From: Flagellimonas aurea
Lineage (GTDB): Bacteria > Bacteroidota > Bacteroidia > Flavobacteriales > Flavobacteriaceae
Direction: 5' to 3'
Assembly (NCBI RefSeq): GCF_017313785.1
Contig: NZ_JAFLNL010000004.1
Coordinates: forward strand, 292,649-356,648
Length of the DNA stretch: 64,000 bases
Positions 8,469 through 15,551 of this stretch are shown one piece after another. Numbering within the stretch: position 1 is the first letter of the stretch; every line of letters begins with the position of its first letter. The notes below the pieces were generated by a model. That model saw only the letters and a list, made by a program, of their open reading frames with translations, was not told the DNA's origin and ran no database searches. The translations under genes were made by a program, and so were the position numbers.

Positions 8469-10553
8469 CTAAGCATTTATTAATTTATGTTCTTCAGGTG
8501 TTTTTACATCCGTGTATTTTGCGGGGATTAGAATTTTAATCGAAGTTCCCTGGCCCCGTTTACTGTCAATATCCAGAGTTCCTTTTATTTTTTTGACCCT
8601 TGAAACAATATTCCTAAGGCCAATTCCTTTTTTCTTTTTGTTTACATCAAAGCCAACGCCATCATCTGTAATGATCAACTTTAACTTGTCGTCCATAGCA
8701 TGGAACGATATGGTAACGTGTTGACTTTTGGCATGTTTCACACAGTTTTTCAGCGATTCTTGAATAATCCTGTAAGCATTGATCTTAATGTCCCCCAACA
8801 AATCATCCCAATGTACTTCAGGGTCATAAGTAAAGGAACACGTAATGCCCGAAGATTTTTCAATCTCCACGATCATGTTTTCAAGAGACACAATAAAATT
8901 ATGAAATTTTTTGTATGCTGCATGGTTCAGTTCGTGCGAAATGGTTCTGATTTCTTCTTCCAGCTCTCGCAATTTTTCAATAAGGGCTGCACGTTGCTGT
9001 ATGGAAGCAGGATCCTCACGTTCGTTGAGTCCACTTAAAATGAGGCGTATTCCCAGCATTTCACCCAATATCCCGTCGTGTAGTTCTTCGGAAATCCGTT
9101 TTTGTTCCAATTGCTTCCCTTCCTCGAACTTGCCTTGTTGAGAAAGTAGGAGGTTGTAAATTTCTTGGTTGCTTTCCTGTTGCTTTTGCTTAAACTTCAA
9201 CTGATTGTTGTTCACGTACAACGAAACCATGAGCATGAACCCAACACCGAAGATAATCAGTAATATAGCGGAGTATACCCACACCTGCTTTTCTTTGGTC
9301 AGAATTTGGTTTTCCTCTATAATTTCGTCCGTTTCCAGTCGTATCCGTGCAAATTTGTCCCTCTTGGTGCGTTCTTCCTCGCTGATAATTTCGTTCAATT
9401 GATAATATTCTTCTGCATAGGCAGATGCATTGGCCATATCGAATTTGGTCAATAACTTTAAGGCATCCAATGAGCGGTCATTGTTGTAGGTTTCCCGCGC
9501 TAAGGTGTAGGATTCATTGGCCTGTGCAATGGCCTGTACGGTATCTCCTTTGGTGGCCAATACCTCTGCATAAAAGTAATGGAGCCTAGCTTTATCATAT
9601 AAATCCCCAGTTTGGGAGTTGATGTCAAATGCTTCTCGTAAAAGCTTTTCAGCTTGTTCAGTATCGCCGTCAACCTTGAGAATGGAGTAGGCTAAGCTTC
9701 CTAGAGCTTTTTCATATAGTCCTGGCATTTTTGCTTTCAACTGATTATCTAAAAGCAACTCTTTATAGTAATTTTTAGCCCCTAAATAATCACCTGAGTT
9801 AAGATATATGCTGGCAATATTATTTTTAATTTTCCATAAAAGCTCAGTTTTATCGGCCCTTTCAGATTTCATCAAATATTCTCGAGCTTTATTGTAGGAC
9901 TCTATAGATTTTTCACTGTTACCCATGCCATTGCCAAGAACACCTAACATGTTATAAGCAAGATGTAATCTGTAGTTGTCTTCTAATTCATTGAAAATCT
10001 TTACTGCGGCAGTAGCACTTATTTCTCCACCCAAATAATCTTTATAGGAATCTTGAATTCGTGACATACCATAAAGCATTCTGCCTTTAAGAGATTGTGA
10101 TGTGGAATCTTTCGGTAATTCTTCAAAATTATCCAGAGCATTTTTGTAATGAAAAAAAGCGCTGTCCATGACTCCTTTACTTTCCATAAAGGTGGCAAGG
10201 TCCCAATAGGAATACCCCAATATTTTGTTGGCCTCGGCTTTTTTGGACAACCTTAAGAGTTCAGCATTCGATTTTCTAAAACCCAAAGAGTCCCTCAATT
10301 TCATATAGGCCAATGAAACCTGCGAGAGCTGTTCCAGTTTGGTGGTATCCTGTGGCATAGCCAATACTTTGGCTTCGGCATCCCTTAAATAAGTTTTCCG
10401 GTCTTCGAGGGACAGTTCCTTGGAGGTTTTGGCGATATTCAATAATTCTTGGATGGTATCTACCTCGGGGTTGGAAGCATTTTCTCCTTTGGTCTTATCC
10501 TGAGAGCACCCTAAAAATAAAAATAGCAAAAATATTAAGGTTACGTTTTTCAA
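8469..10553 (-). CDS. lipoprotein-type sensor histidine kinase with periplasmic TPR domain
   Basis: 694 residues. The N-terminus MKNVTLIFLLFLFLGCSQDK carries a lipobox (LFLGC, Cys16). Residues about 20-400 are TPR-like helical repeats predicted outside the cytoplasm, followed by one membrane helix at about 424-447. A coiled stretch leads to a HisKA_3 dimerisation domain with phospho-acceptor His492 in EELHDGILGE, then a HATPase domain (N-box near 592-608, DDGVGF at 630-635, KGIGLRN near 642). This is the NreB/DegS-like kinase class that pairs with NarL-type regulators, and such a regulator follows with close coupling. The signal sensed is unknown. A terminator upstream (10593-10619) isolates the pair from the small-peptide genes. 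Confidence 0.88.
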   Translation of the reverse strand: MKNVTLIFLLFLFLGCSQDKTKGENASNPEVDTIQELLNIAKTSKELSLEDRKTYLRDAEAKVLAMPQDTTKLEQLSQVSLAYMKLRDSLGFRKSNAELLRLSKKAEANKILGYSYWDLATFMESKGVMDSAFFHYKNALDNFEELPKDSTSQSLKGRMLYGMSRIQDSYKDYLGGEISATAAVKIFNELEDNYRLHLAYNMLGVLGNGMGNSEKSIESYNKAREYLMKSERADKTELLWKIKNNIASIYLNSGDYLGAKNYYKELLLDNQLKAKMPGLYEKALGSLAYSILKVDGDTEQAEKLLREAFDINSQTGDLYDKARLHYFYAEVLATKGDTVQAIAQANESYTLARETYNNDRSLDALKLLTKFDMANASAYAEEYYQLNEIISEEERTKRDKFARIRLETDEIIEENQILTKEKQVWVYSAILLIIFGVGFMLMVSLYVNNNQLKFKQKQQESNQEIYNLLLSQQGKFEEGKQLEQKRISEELHDGILGEMLGIRLILSGLNEREDPASIQQRAALIEKLRELEEEIRTISHELNHAAYKKFHNFIVSLENMIVEIEKSSGITCSFTYDPEVHWDDLLGDIKINAYRIIQESLKNCVKHAKSQHVTISFHAMDDKLKLIITDDGVGFDVNKKKKGIGLRNIVSRVKKIKGTLDIDSKRGQGTSIKILIPAKYTDVKTPEEHKLINA

Positions 10554-10592
10554 AATGATTTGGTTCGTTTATATATCCAAGGTAACAAAAAA

Positions 10593-10619
10593 AGCCCCAA
10601 ATTTTTAAGGTTTGGGGCT
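10593..10619 (-). terminator. terminator behind the small-peptide genes
   Basis: 9-bp perfect stem AGCCCCAAA (10593-10601) with 10611-10619 and a run of seven U on the minus-strand transcript. It ends the 11060-10642 transcript just before the histidine kinase gene. Confidence 0.85.
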
Positions 10620-10641
10620 GAGTTGTATGTTCAATATCAAT

Positions 10642-10881
10642 TTAAAGTTCGCGACTATCGTTGGCAGTTTGCTCTAATCTGATCGTGCTACGTTTTAAAA
10701 ACCCAGCATGCACCCGATTTTGAAGCAGCTTTTTTTTATAACGCTTTAGCTGTTCATTTTGATGTGTAGATATAATCTCATCTTGTGCAGTTGGTTCATC
10801 TTTGTGATAAGAAAACACTATTAACAAAAAAGAGATTGAAGCTATATTTCGTACTAAGTTGGTAAAGGTATTAAAATTCAT
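10642..10881 (-). CDS. small single-pass membrane or secreted peptide, 79 aa
   Basis: Unrecognised. An N-terminal hydrophobic segment (NIASISFLLIVFSY) is followed by a charged, Lys/Arg/Gln-rich tail. It starts 5 bp after the stop of the 57-aa peptide gene at 10887, so the two are co-transcribed, and a strong terminator follows immediately. The position between a LytTR regulator and a sensor kinase suggests signalling or envelope stress, but there is no domain evidence. Confidence 0.55.
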   Translation of the reverse strand: MNFNTFTNLVRNIASISFLLIVFSYHKDEPTAQDEIISTHQNEQLKRYKKKLLQNRVHAGFLKRSTIRLEQTANDSREL

Positions 10882-10886
10882 TTTGT

Positions 10887-11060
10887 TTATTCATCATCTC
10901 CACGTCCGTCAGGGGTAATCTCATCATCATCCGTTGCATTTTGATCTAAGGTCAATTGTTCGAACATGGCTTCGGTGTCCTGTACATCTGTTTCGGCTTC
11001 ACAAGAGTAGAATCCAACTGTTAATAATGCCACTGCTAAAATGCTAAATAATTTTTTCAT
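10887..11060 (-). CDS. very small lipoprotein or secreted acidic peptide, 57 aa
   Basis: Starts ATG at 11060 and stops TAA at 10887. The N-terminus MKKLFSILAVALLTVGFYSC is a clean signal peptide ending in a Cys that could be lipidated (FYSC is an imperfect lipobox). The remaining about 37 residues are strongly acidic (EAETDVQDTEAMFEQL, DDDEITPDGRGDDE). It is followed 5 bp later by the 79-aa peptide gene and then by a terminator, and it lies 137 bp downstream of the LytTR regulator stop on the same strand. No family recognised; the signal peptide and operon position argue that it is real. Confidence 0.6.
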   Translation of the reverse strand: MKKLFSILAVALLTVGFYSCEAETDVQDTEAMFEQLTLDQNATDDDEITPDGRGDDE

Positions 11061-11197
11061 AATGATAAGTTTTGGTATGAATATTAAGTTTATACAGCTA
11101 AAGTACAGGGCATTTTGAGCCTAGGTGGTATATACCCAAAGGGAGTAGTATTCCAAGGAAGTCTGTTAGAATTATACGGTAATCTGCAAGAATTTTG

Positions 11198-11932
11198 CTA
11201 ATTGAGAGCTTTTGTCACTGTTTTGGAGAGCATTTCTTTTAATTGGTCCACCTTGTCCTTGTATGTTTTGGAAAAGGGGAGTTCCTCCTCTTCCCCATGA
11301 TTTAGGCTACAAATGGACTTACCATAATTGATACGGGAAACGTAGCGACTATTAAGAATGTAACTCTGGTGCACGCGGATGAAATCCTTTGGAAGTTTTC
11401 CCTCGAAGGATTTCAAGGTTTTAAAGGCACTGATCACTGTGCCATCCTTCATGTAGAAATCCGTGGTGTTGTTGTCGGATTTAAGATAAAGGATGTTTTT
11501 GGTATCCAAATACCTATAGTCCTTATAAGATTTTAGACAAATGGTAGATGGGGTATCCTGTTGTGGGTACAATTTTCTTAATCTGAGTATCGTCTTTCTA
11601 ATATCGAACTCATTGTGCGGTAGAATCCAATAATCAAAAAAGCCACTCTTAATGGCATTGTAAGCGTACTGCTTGGTCTTTGCATACCCTATTATAATAG
11701 GAAGCGTTTGCATATACTGGTTCAGCTCCGTTACCATTTGAAAGTAATCCATACCATCTTCACCAAGGTTGATGAGCACCAAGTCAGGATTATACTTTAA
11801 TATAGAATTGAGTCCAGTGGAAGCAGTGGTCTCCACACCTGCACAAACCAAATCTTCATACTCCTCCAAATAGAGTTGCAGCTGAAGCTTAGAGGCCGCA
11901 TCGGAGTCGATTATGTTGTAGGTGTATTCCAT
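11198..11932 (-). CDS. LytTR DNA-binding regulator with degenerate receiver
   Basis: The N-terminal receiver-like domain (about 1-120) joins a C-terminal LytTR domain (about 135-235, with LYLKSDNNTTDFYMKDG and FIRVHQSYILN). The receiver lacks the key residues: the phospho-acceptor position reads PDLVLINLGEDG, with Asn at residue 55 from this start, and the conserved Lys-Pro loop reads WILPHNE. It is therefore probably not phosphorylated and may respond to protein partners or be constitutive. ATG at 11938 (MHMEYT) is the alternative start. No kinase is adjacent; two small secreted peptides follow on the same strand. The 390-bp upstream region has repeated TTTTCCCTTAAA elements. Confidence 0.85.
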   Translation of the reverse strand: MEYTYNIIDSDAASKLQLQLYLEEYEDLVCAGVETTASTGLNSILKYNPDLVLINLGEDGMDYFQMVTELNQYMQTLPIIIGYAKTKQYAYNAIKSGFFDYWILPHNEFDIRKTILRLRKLYPQQDTPSTICLKSYKDYRYLDTKNILYLKSDNNTTDFYMKDGTVISAFKTLKSFEGKLPKDFIRVHQSYILNSRYVSRINYGKSICSLNHGEEEELPFSKTYKDKVDQLKEMLSKTVTKALN

Positions 11933-11938
11933 GTGCAA

Positions 11939-12330
11939 TTTGCTGATTGCAAGTTACTAACGCACAAAATAAACTCATTGCAGTTTTCCCTTAAAAAAAC
12001 TATGGGTTTTCCCTTAAATTGGGCTATTTTCCTACACTTTTCCCTAAAAAATCGTTAAAACAGGTTTAACTGTAATTTTTCACCTCATCTTTTTGGAAGG
12101 CTTGAACGTAAAAAAATGGCTGTTTCAACAAGTATTGGAATTTAGGAAAATAGGGAAGGTAAAATGGTCAAGGTTGCGTGTATTAGGTTCAACAAATAGG
12201 TTTAGTTTATGTTTGGTTCACTACTATATTACGATTTGTTGTCCCGGTTACAAAATTTTTGACAAGTGTATTTTAGGATATAGGGCTATATTTCGATGAA
12301 ATACAAGGTTTTAGATGGTCCGATTAATGT
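11939..12330. other. 392-bp intergenic region with repeated TTTTCCC(T)TAAA elements
   Basis: No credible gene. Close to the LytTR start it holds TTTTCCCTTAAA at 11984-11995 and again at 12007-12018, and the variant TTTTCCCTAAA at 12038-12048, with a further TTTTCC at 12027-12032. The spacing suggests a multi-site regulator-binding region or a repeated promoter-proximal element of the LytTR gene. Nothing recognisable remains in 12060-12330. Confidence 0.5.
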
Positions 12331-12723
12331 TTAATCTATAAAAAGAGCTTCAATTTCACTGGGAACCCGTTTGGGTCGGAAGGTTTTGGCGTCCAATAAA
12401 CACCATTCCGTGGCAGCTTTTACCAAGAGTTCACCAGTAGTTTTATTTTTGATTTCCACCACCCTCGTAGAAATAGGGCCTTTGTTGCTTTTGATATAAG
12501 TGTTCAGTAAGATGGTGTTTCCCAGCACTGCGGATTTATGATAGGTAATATTATGGTTCCTTACAACCCAAATCATGGATTTTTGGGTTTCTTCGGACGT
12601 AACGTGTGTCCAATGTTTTTTGGAAATATCCTGAATCCATTCCACATACCTTATATTGTTTACATGGTTCAGGTCATCTAAATCGCTCGGAACTACATCA
12701 AAAACTTGGGAATAGGTCTTCAT
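12331..12723 (-). CDS. hotdog-fold acyl-CoA/acyl-ACP thioesterase
   Basis: Small cytosolic thioesterase of the 4HBT/FatA-like hotdog class, 130 residues, which hydrolyses acyl thioesters. The N-terminal motif DLDDLNHVNNIRYVEW is the typical hotdog catalytic stretch (D-x-x-x-H-V-N-N with the Asp/Asn region near the thioester). The pattern VEIKNKTTGELLVKAATEW near the end fits the last strands. It overlaps the upstream glutaminyl cyclase gene by one base (TAATG), so the two form an operon. Substrate unknown. Confidence 0.8.
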   Translation of the reverse strand: MKTYSQVFDVVPSDLDDLNHVNNIRYVEWIQDISKKHWTHVTSEETQKSMIWVVRNHNITYHKSAVLGNTILLNTYIKSNKGPISTRVVEIKNKTTGELLVKAATEWCLLDAKTFRPKRVPSEIEALFID

Positions 12724-13787
12724 TAATCTTTTTTACGGATTTTGACCTCAAAAAGCTTGTCCCAGTTTTTGCCGGTCACAAAAAAGGTTTCTCTTTCTGG
12801 ATGATAGGCCACCCCATTCAACACAGAATTGCCTTCGTCCCATTCCGGTCCCTTGTTTACCTTGTTCTTGAGCCCTCCGAAGTTGATGACGCCCTCAATG
12901 GCCCCTGATGTGGCATCTATGATCATCATACTTTCCTTTTGGTAAACATTGGCATAGATTTTACCGTTCACATACTCCAGCTCGTTGGCCATATTAAAAA
13001 TGGATTTGTTGGTAGCTGTTTCAATGTAGCCTTGTTCTTCCAAAGTTTCTGGATCCAAGAACCATATTTTCTCGGTTCCGTCACTTTTGAATATTTTGTC
13101 TCCGTCGTTGCACAGTCCCCATCCTTCGCGGCTTTTACCATAGACGAAATTTTTGATTTTCTCCAGATTGGATATGTCGTAAACAAAACCCATCCCACTT
13201 TGCCAGGTAAGTTGGTAGAGTTTATCATCCATAATGGTGATGCCTTCACCAAATATAGTGGCATCCATATTTATTCGCTGAAGAATCTCACCGGTTTCAA
13301 AATCTATTTTTCTAACGCTCGAGTTCCCTCTTTTTCCTGTGCTTTCATACAAAATACCATTGTGGAACTCCAAGCCTTGTGTGTAAGCACCCGTATCGTG
13401 AGGGTAGCTATTTACGATTTCATAAGTGTAAACCTCCGGAGCAGATGCGGCCAATAACCTCATCTCCTTCTCAACTTCCACTGTTTTTTCCTCGATTTTG
13501 AACTTGGCGACCAAGGTTTTGTTGCCTAGAGTTGGCAGGTCCAAGGTCAATTTTCCATTTTCAACGGGCAGTTCCTTTCCATCTATATAATAATGTAAGT
13601 CGGAAAATTCTATGTCCTTTTTATTCTTTAGTGCAACACCTACTTGCTGGTTTTGCTGTATGGCTTTGTTTTCCAGTTGAATGGAAAAATGTTTGGCGGG
13701 ATCGGCACTTCCTCCGCACGCCAAAAAGAAGAGCAACGCCCCGGTTATGGAAAAAAGTTTGCCCATTGTTCTTATTGCTTGTATCAT
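12723..13787 (-). CDS. glutaminyl-peptide cyclotransferase, lipoprotein form
   Basis: Cyclises N-terminal glutamine of exported proteins to pyroglutamate; predicted on the periplasmic side as a lipoprotein (signal peptide ending LACGG). The plant/bacterial five-bladed propeller type is shown by AYTQGLEF, GEGITIMDDKLYQLTW, REGWGLCNDGDKI, NELEYVNGKIYANVY and NSVLNGVAY. An Ig-like N-terminal part (about 30-110) precedes the propeller. 354 residues from the annotated start; a Met eight residues in (MGKLFSITG) may be the true one. Transcribed from a promoter that overlaps the SRP RNA promoter in the opposite direction; followed directly by the thioesterase. Confidence 0.85.
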   Translation of the reverse strand: MIQAIRTMGKLFSITGALLFFLACGGSADPAKHFSIQLENKAIQQNQQVGVALKNKKDIEFSDLHYYIDGKELPVENGKLTLDLPTLGNKTLVAKFKIEEKTVEVEKEMRLLAASAPEVYTYEIVNSYPHDTGAYTQGLEFHNGILYESTGKRGNSSVRKIDFETGEILQRINMDATIFGEGITIMDDKLYQLTWQSGMGFVYDISNLEKIKNFVYGKSREGWGLCNDGDKIFKSDGTEKIWFLDPETLEEQGYIETATNKSIFNMANELEYVNGKIYANVYQKESMMIIDATSGAIEGVINFGGLKNKVNKGPEWDEGNSVLNGVAYHPERETFFVTGKNWDKLFEVKIRKKD

Positions 13788-13830
13788 AAATCGTTAATCG
13801 TAAAACACCGAAATTAAGAATCAATTGGGA

Positions 13831-13860
13831 TTGCCACAAATATAAAAGGTCGTATATTTG
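13831..13860 (+). promoter_or_regulatory. SRP RNA promoter (TTG-N19-TATATTTG)
   Basis: TTG at 13831-13833, a 19-nt spacer and TATATTTG at 13853-13860, immediately before the SRP RNA 5' end at about 13865. Canonical Bacteroidota promoter. Confidence 0.75.
13837..13844 (-). promoter_or_regulatory. -7 element of the glutaminyl cyclase gene
   Basis: CAAATATA on the plus strand is TATATTTG on the minus strand, 49 bp before the 13787 start. It lies inside the spacer of the SRP RNA promoter, so the two promoters interlock. A TTG for the -33 is possible at 13861-13863 (16-nt spacer) or 13868-13870 (23-nt spacer). Confidence 0.5.
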
Positions 13861-13864
13861 CAAC

Positions 13865-13967
13865 CGGCAAGTCCTACACGACCAGCTCCTGCAGAATCCC
13901 CCAGGGCGGGAACGCAGCAAGGGTATGTGGTCGTAGCGGTGCGATGTAGGTAGCTTGCCTTTTTTTG
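13865..13967 (+). ncRNA. ffs: signal recognition particle RNA (small bacterial type)
   Basis: RNA of the SRP that binds Ffh and targets nascent membrane proteins. It folds as one long hairpin: GGCAAG (13866-13871) with CTTGCC (13954-13959), TCCTACA (13872-13878) with TGTAGG (13945-13950), and CGACCA (13879-13884) with TGGTCG (13928-13933). The apical part CAGGGCGGGAACGCAGCAAG has the GGAA-type tetraloop and the A-rich/AGCA internal loop of the Ffh-binding domain. The closing stem runs into a T7 tract (13960-13967) that acts as terminator. About 100 nt, as usual for Bacteroidota. Ends estimated from pairing. Confidence 0.92.
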
Positions 13968-13987
13968 TACCCAAAAATCAGATGATC

Positions 13988-14797
13988 ATGGATAAAAAAG
14001 TTGTACTGATCACCGGCGGTTCTTCAGGTATTGGTAAATCCATCGGAACGTATTTGACCCAAAAAGGATTTGTTGTTTACGGTACTACGCGCAATCCAGA
14101 AAATTACCCCGATTTTAAGGAATTTGAACTTGTTCAATTGGATGTTAAAGATGTTGAAAGCATCCAAAGGGCCGTTTCTTACGTTATTTCTAAGGAAAGC
14201 AGATTGGATGTGCTGATCAACAATGCGGGTGTGGGTATTACCGGACCCATTGAAGAAACTCCACATGAAGAAATCCTTCATGTATTCGACACCAACTTTC
14301 ATGGCCCGGTACATGTGATGAAGGCTGTTTTGCCACAAATGCGTAAACAGGGTAGTGGGGCCATCATCAATATAACATCCATTGCAGGATATATGGGATT
14401 GCCCTTCAGGGGATTCTATTCCGCAACAAAAGGCGCTTTGGGACTGATTACAGAAGCACTTCGAATGGAGACCAAGGATTTTGGGGTGACCATCACCAAT
14501 GTGGCACCAGGTGATTTTGCTACCAATATAGCATCAGGTAGGTACCATTCCCCTGTAATAAAGGGTTCTGCCTACGAAGAAAAGTATGGTCAGACCCTTA
14601 AAGGAATCGACGAGGATGTGGATAGTGGGGGTGACCCAATTCAGGTAGCCGAGGCCGTTTATAAAATTATCAACCAGAAAAAACCGAAGGTGCACAACCC
14701 CGTTGGAGCGTTTTTACAAAAGTTTTCACTTAGATTAAAGAAGATTTTACCGGACAAAGTCTACGAAAAGTTACTCCTCAACCATTATAAGTTGTAA
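13988..14797 (+). CDS. short-chain dehydrogenase/reductase
   Basis: NAD(P)-dependent oxidoreductase of the classical SDR family. The start MDKKVVLITGG at 13988 puts the nucleotide motif TGGSSGIG at residues 9-16, NNAG at 78-81, Ser131 (INITS), and the catalytic pair Tyr144-Lys148 (YSATK). 269 residues. Two ATGs upstream (13955 and 13982) are in frame, but the first overlaps the SRP RNA terminator and neither fits the family start. The tail KKILPDKVYEKLLL resembles SDRs acting on lipids or retinol-like substrates. Substrate unknown. Transaldolase follows 39 bp later. Confidence 0.88.
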   Translation: MDKKVVLITGGSSGIGKSIGTYLTQKGFVVYGTTRNPENYPDFKEFELVQLDVKDVESIQRAVSYVISKESRLDVLINNAGVGITGPIEETPHEEILHVFDTNFHGPVHVMKAVLPQMRKQGSGAIINITSIAGYMGLPFRGFYSATKGALGLITEALRMETKDFGVTITNVAPGDFATNIASGRYHSPVIKGSAYEEKYGQTLKGIDEDVDSGGDPIQVAEAVYKIINQKKPKVHNPVGAFLQKFSLRLKKILPDKVYEKLLLNHYKL

Positions 14798-14836
14798 TTT
14801 TACAGGTATTAGCGAACAAATTATAAATACTTAGAA

Positions 14837-15493
14837 ATGAAGTTTTTTATTGATACTGCCAACCTTGACCAAATTAAGGAAGCCCAAGAACTGGGTGTGT
14901 TGGATGGGGTGACCACCAACCCTTCCCTAATGGCAAAAGAAGGTATTACAGGAAAGGATAATATTTTAAAGCACTACGTGGACATTTGCAACATTGTTGA
15001 TGGTGATGTTTCTGCTGAAGTTGTTGCCACCGATTTTGACGGAATGGTCAAAGAAGGGGAGGAGCTTGCAGAACTGCACGAGCAGATCGTAGTAAAAGTT
15101 CCCATGATCAAGGATGGTGTAAAGGCATTGAAATATTTTTCGGATAAGGGCATTCGTACCAACTGTACGTTGGTATTTTCACCAGGTCAGGCATTATTGG
15201 CCGCCAAAGCGGGAGCTACTTACGTGTCTCCTTTCTTGGGCAGATTGGACGATATTTCCACGGATGGTCTAAACCTGATTGCTGAAATCCGTTTGATTTA
15301 TGACAACTATGGGTTCGAAACTGAAATTTTGGCCGCATCTATCCGTCATACCATGCACGTGATCGACTGTGCCAAATTGGGTGCCGATGTTATGACAGGC
15401 CCATTATCTTCTATTGAAGGATTATTGAAACACCCATTGACCGATATCGGGTTGGCCAAATTCTTGGAAGATTACAAAAAAGGAAATTCCTAA
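14837..15493 (+). CDS. tal: transaldolase of the small TalC type (often labelled fructose-6-phosphate aldolase)
   Basis: TIM-barrel class I aldolase, 218 residues, forming a Schiff base on Lys87 (VVKVPM). Transaldolase links the pentose phosphate pathway to glycolysis. Residues that separate transaldolase from fructose-6-phosphate aldolase in this subfamily favour transaldolase: Glu61 in SAEVVATD (Gln in E. coli FsaA) and Phe133 in YVSPFLGR (Tyr in FsaA). Overall it looks very like Bacillus subtilis Tal ([32 protein letters not shown]). Those comparisons are from memory. A good terminator follows. Confidence 0.9.
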   Translation: MKFFIDTANLDQIKEAQELGVLDGVTTNPSLMAKEGITGKDNILKHYVDICNIVDGDVSAEVVATDFDGMVKEGEELAELHEQIVVKVPMIKDGVKALKYFSDKGIRTNCTLVFSPGQALLAAKAGATYVSPFLGRLDDISTDGLNLIAEIRLIYDNYGFETEILAASIRHTMHVIDCAKLGADVMTGPLSSIEGLLKHPLTDIGLAKFLEDYKKGNS

Positions 15494-15520
15494 TTAAGGA
15501 ATCAAAATAAAAGTAAAGAG

Positions 15521-15550
15521 AGCTCTGAACTAAAGTTTGGGGCTTTTTTA
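15521..15550 (+). terminator. terminator after transaldolase
   Basis: AGCTCTGAACT (15521-15531) pairs with AGTTTGGGGCT (15534-15544) over 11 positions if G-U pairs are allowed, closing on a very short loop, then a run of T to 15550. Confidence 0.7.
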
Positions 15551-15551
15551 T

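Noticed and set aside
13955..13987. Upstream start of the SDR gene
   Set aside because: Would begin inside the SRP RNA closing stem and terminator; the family start is MDKKVVLITGG at 13988.
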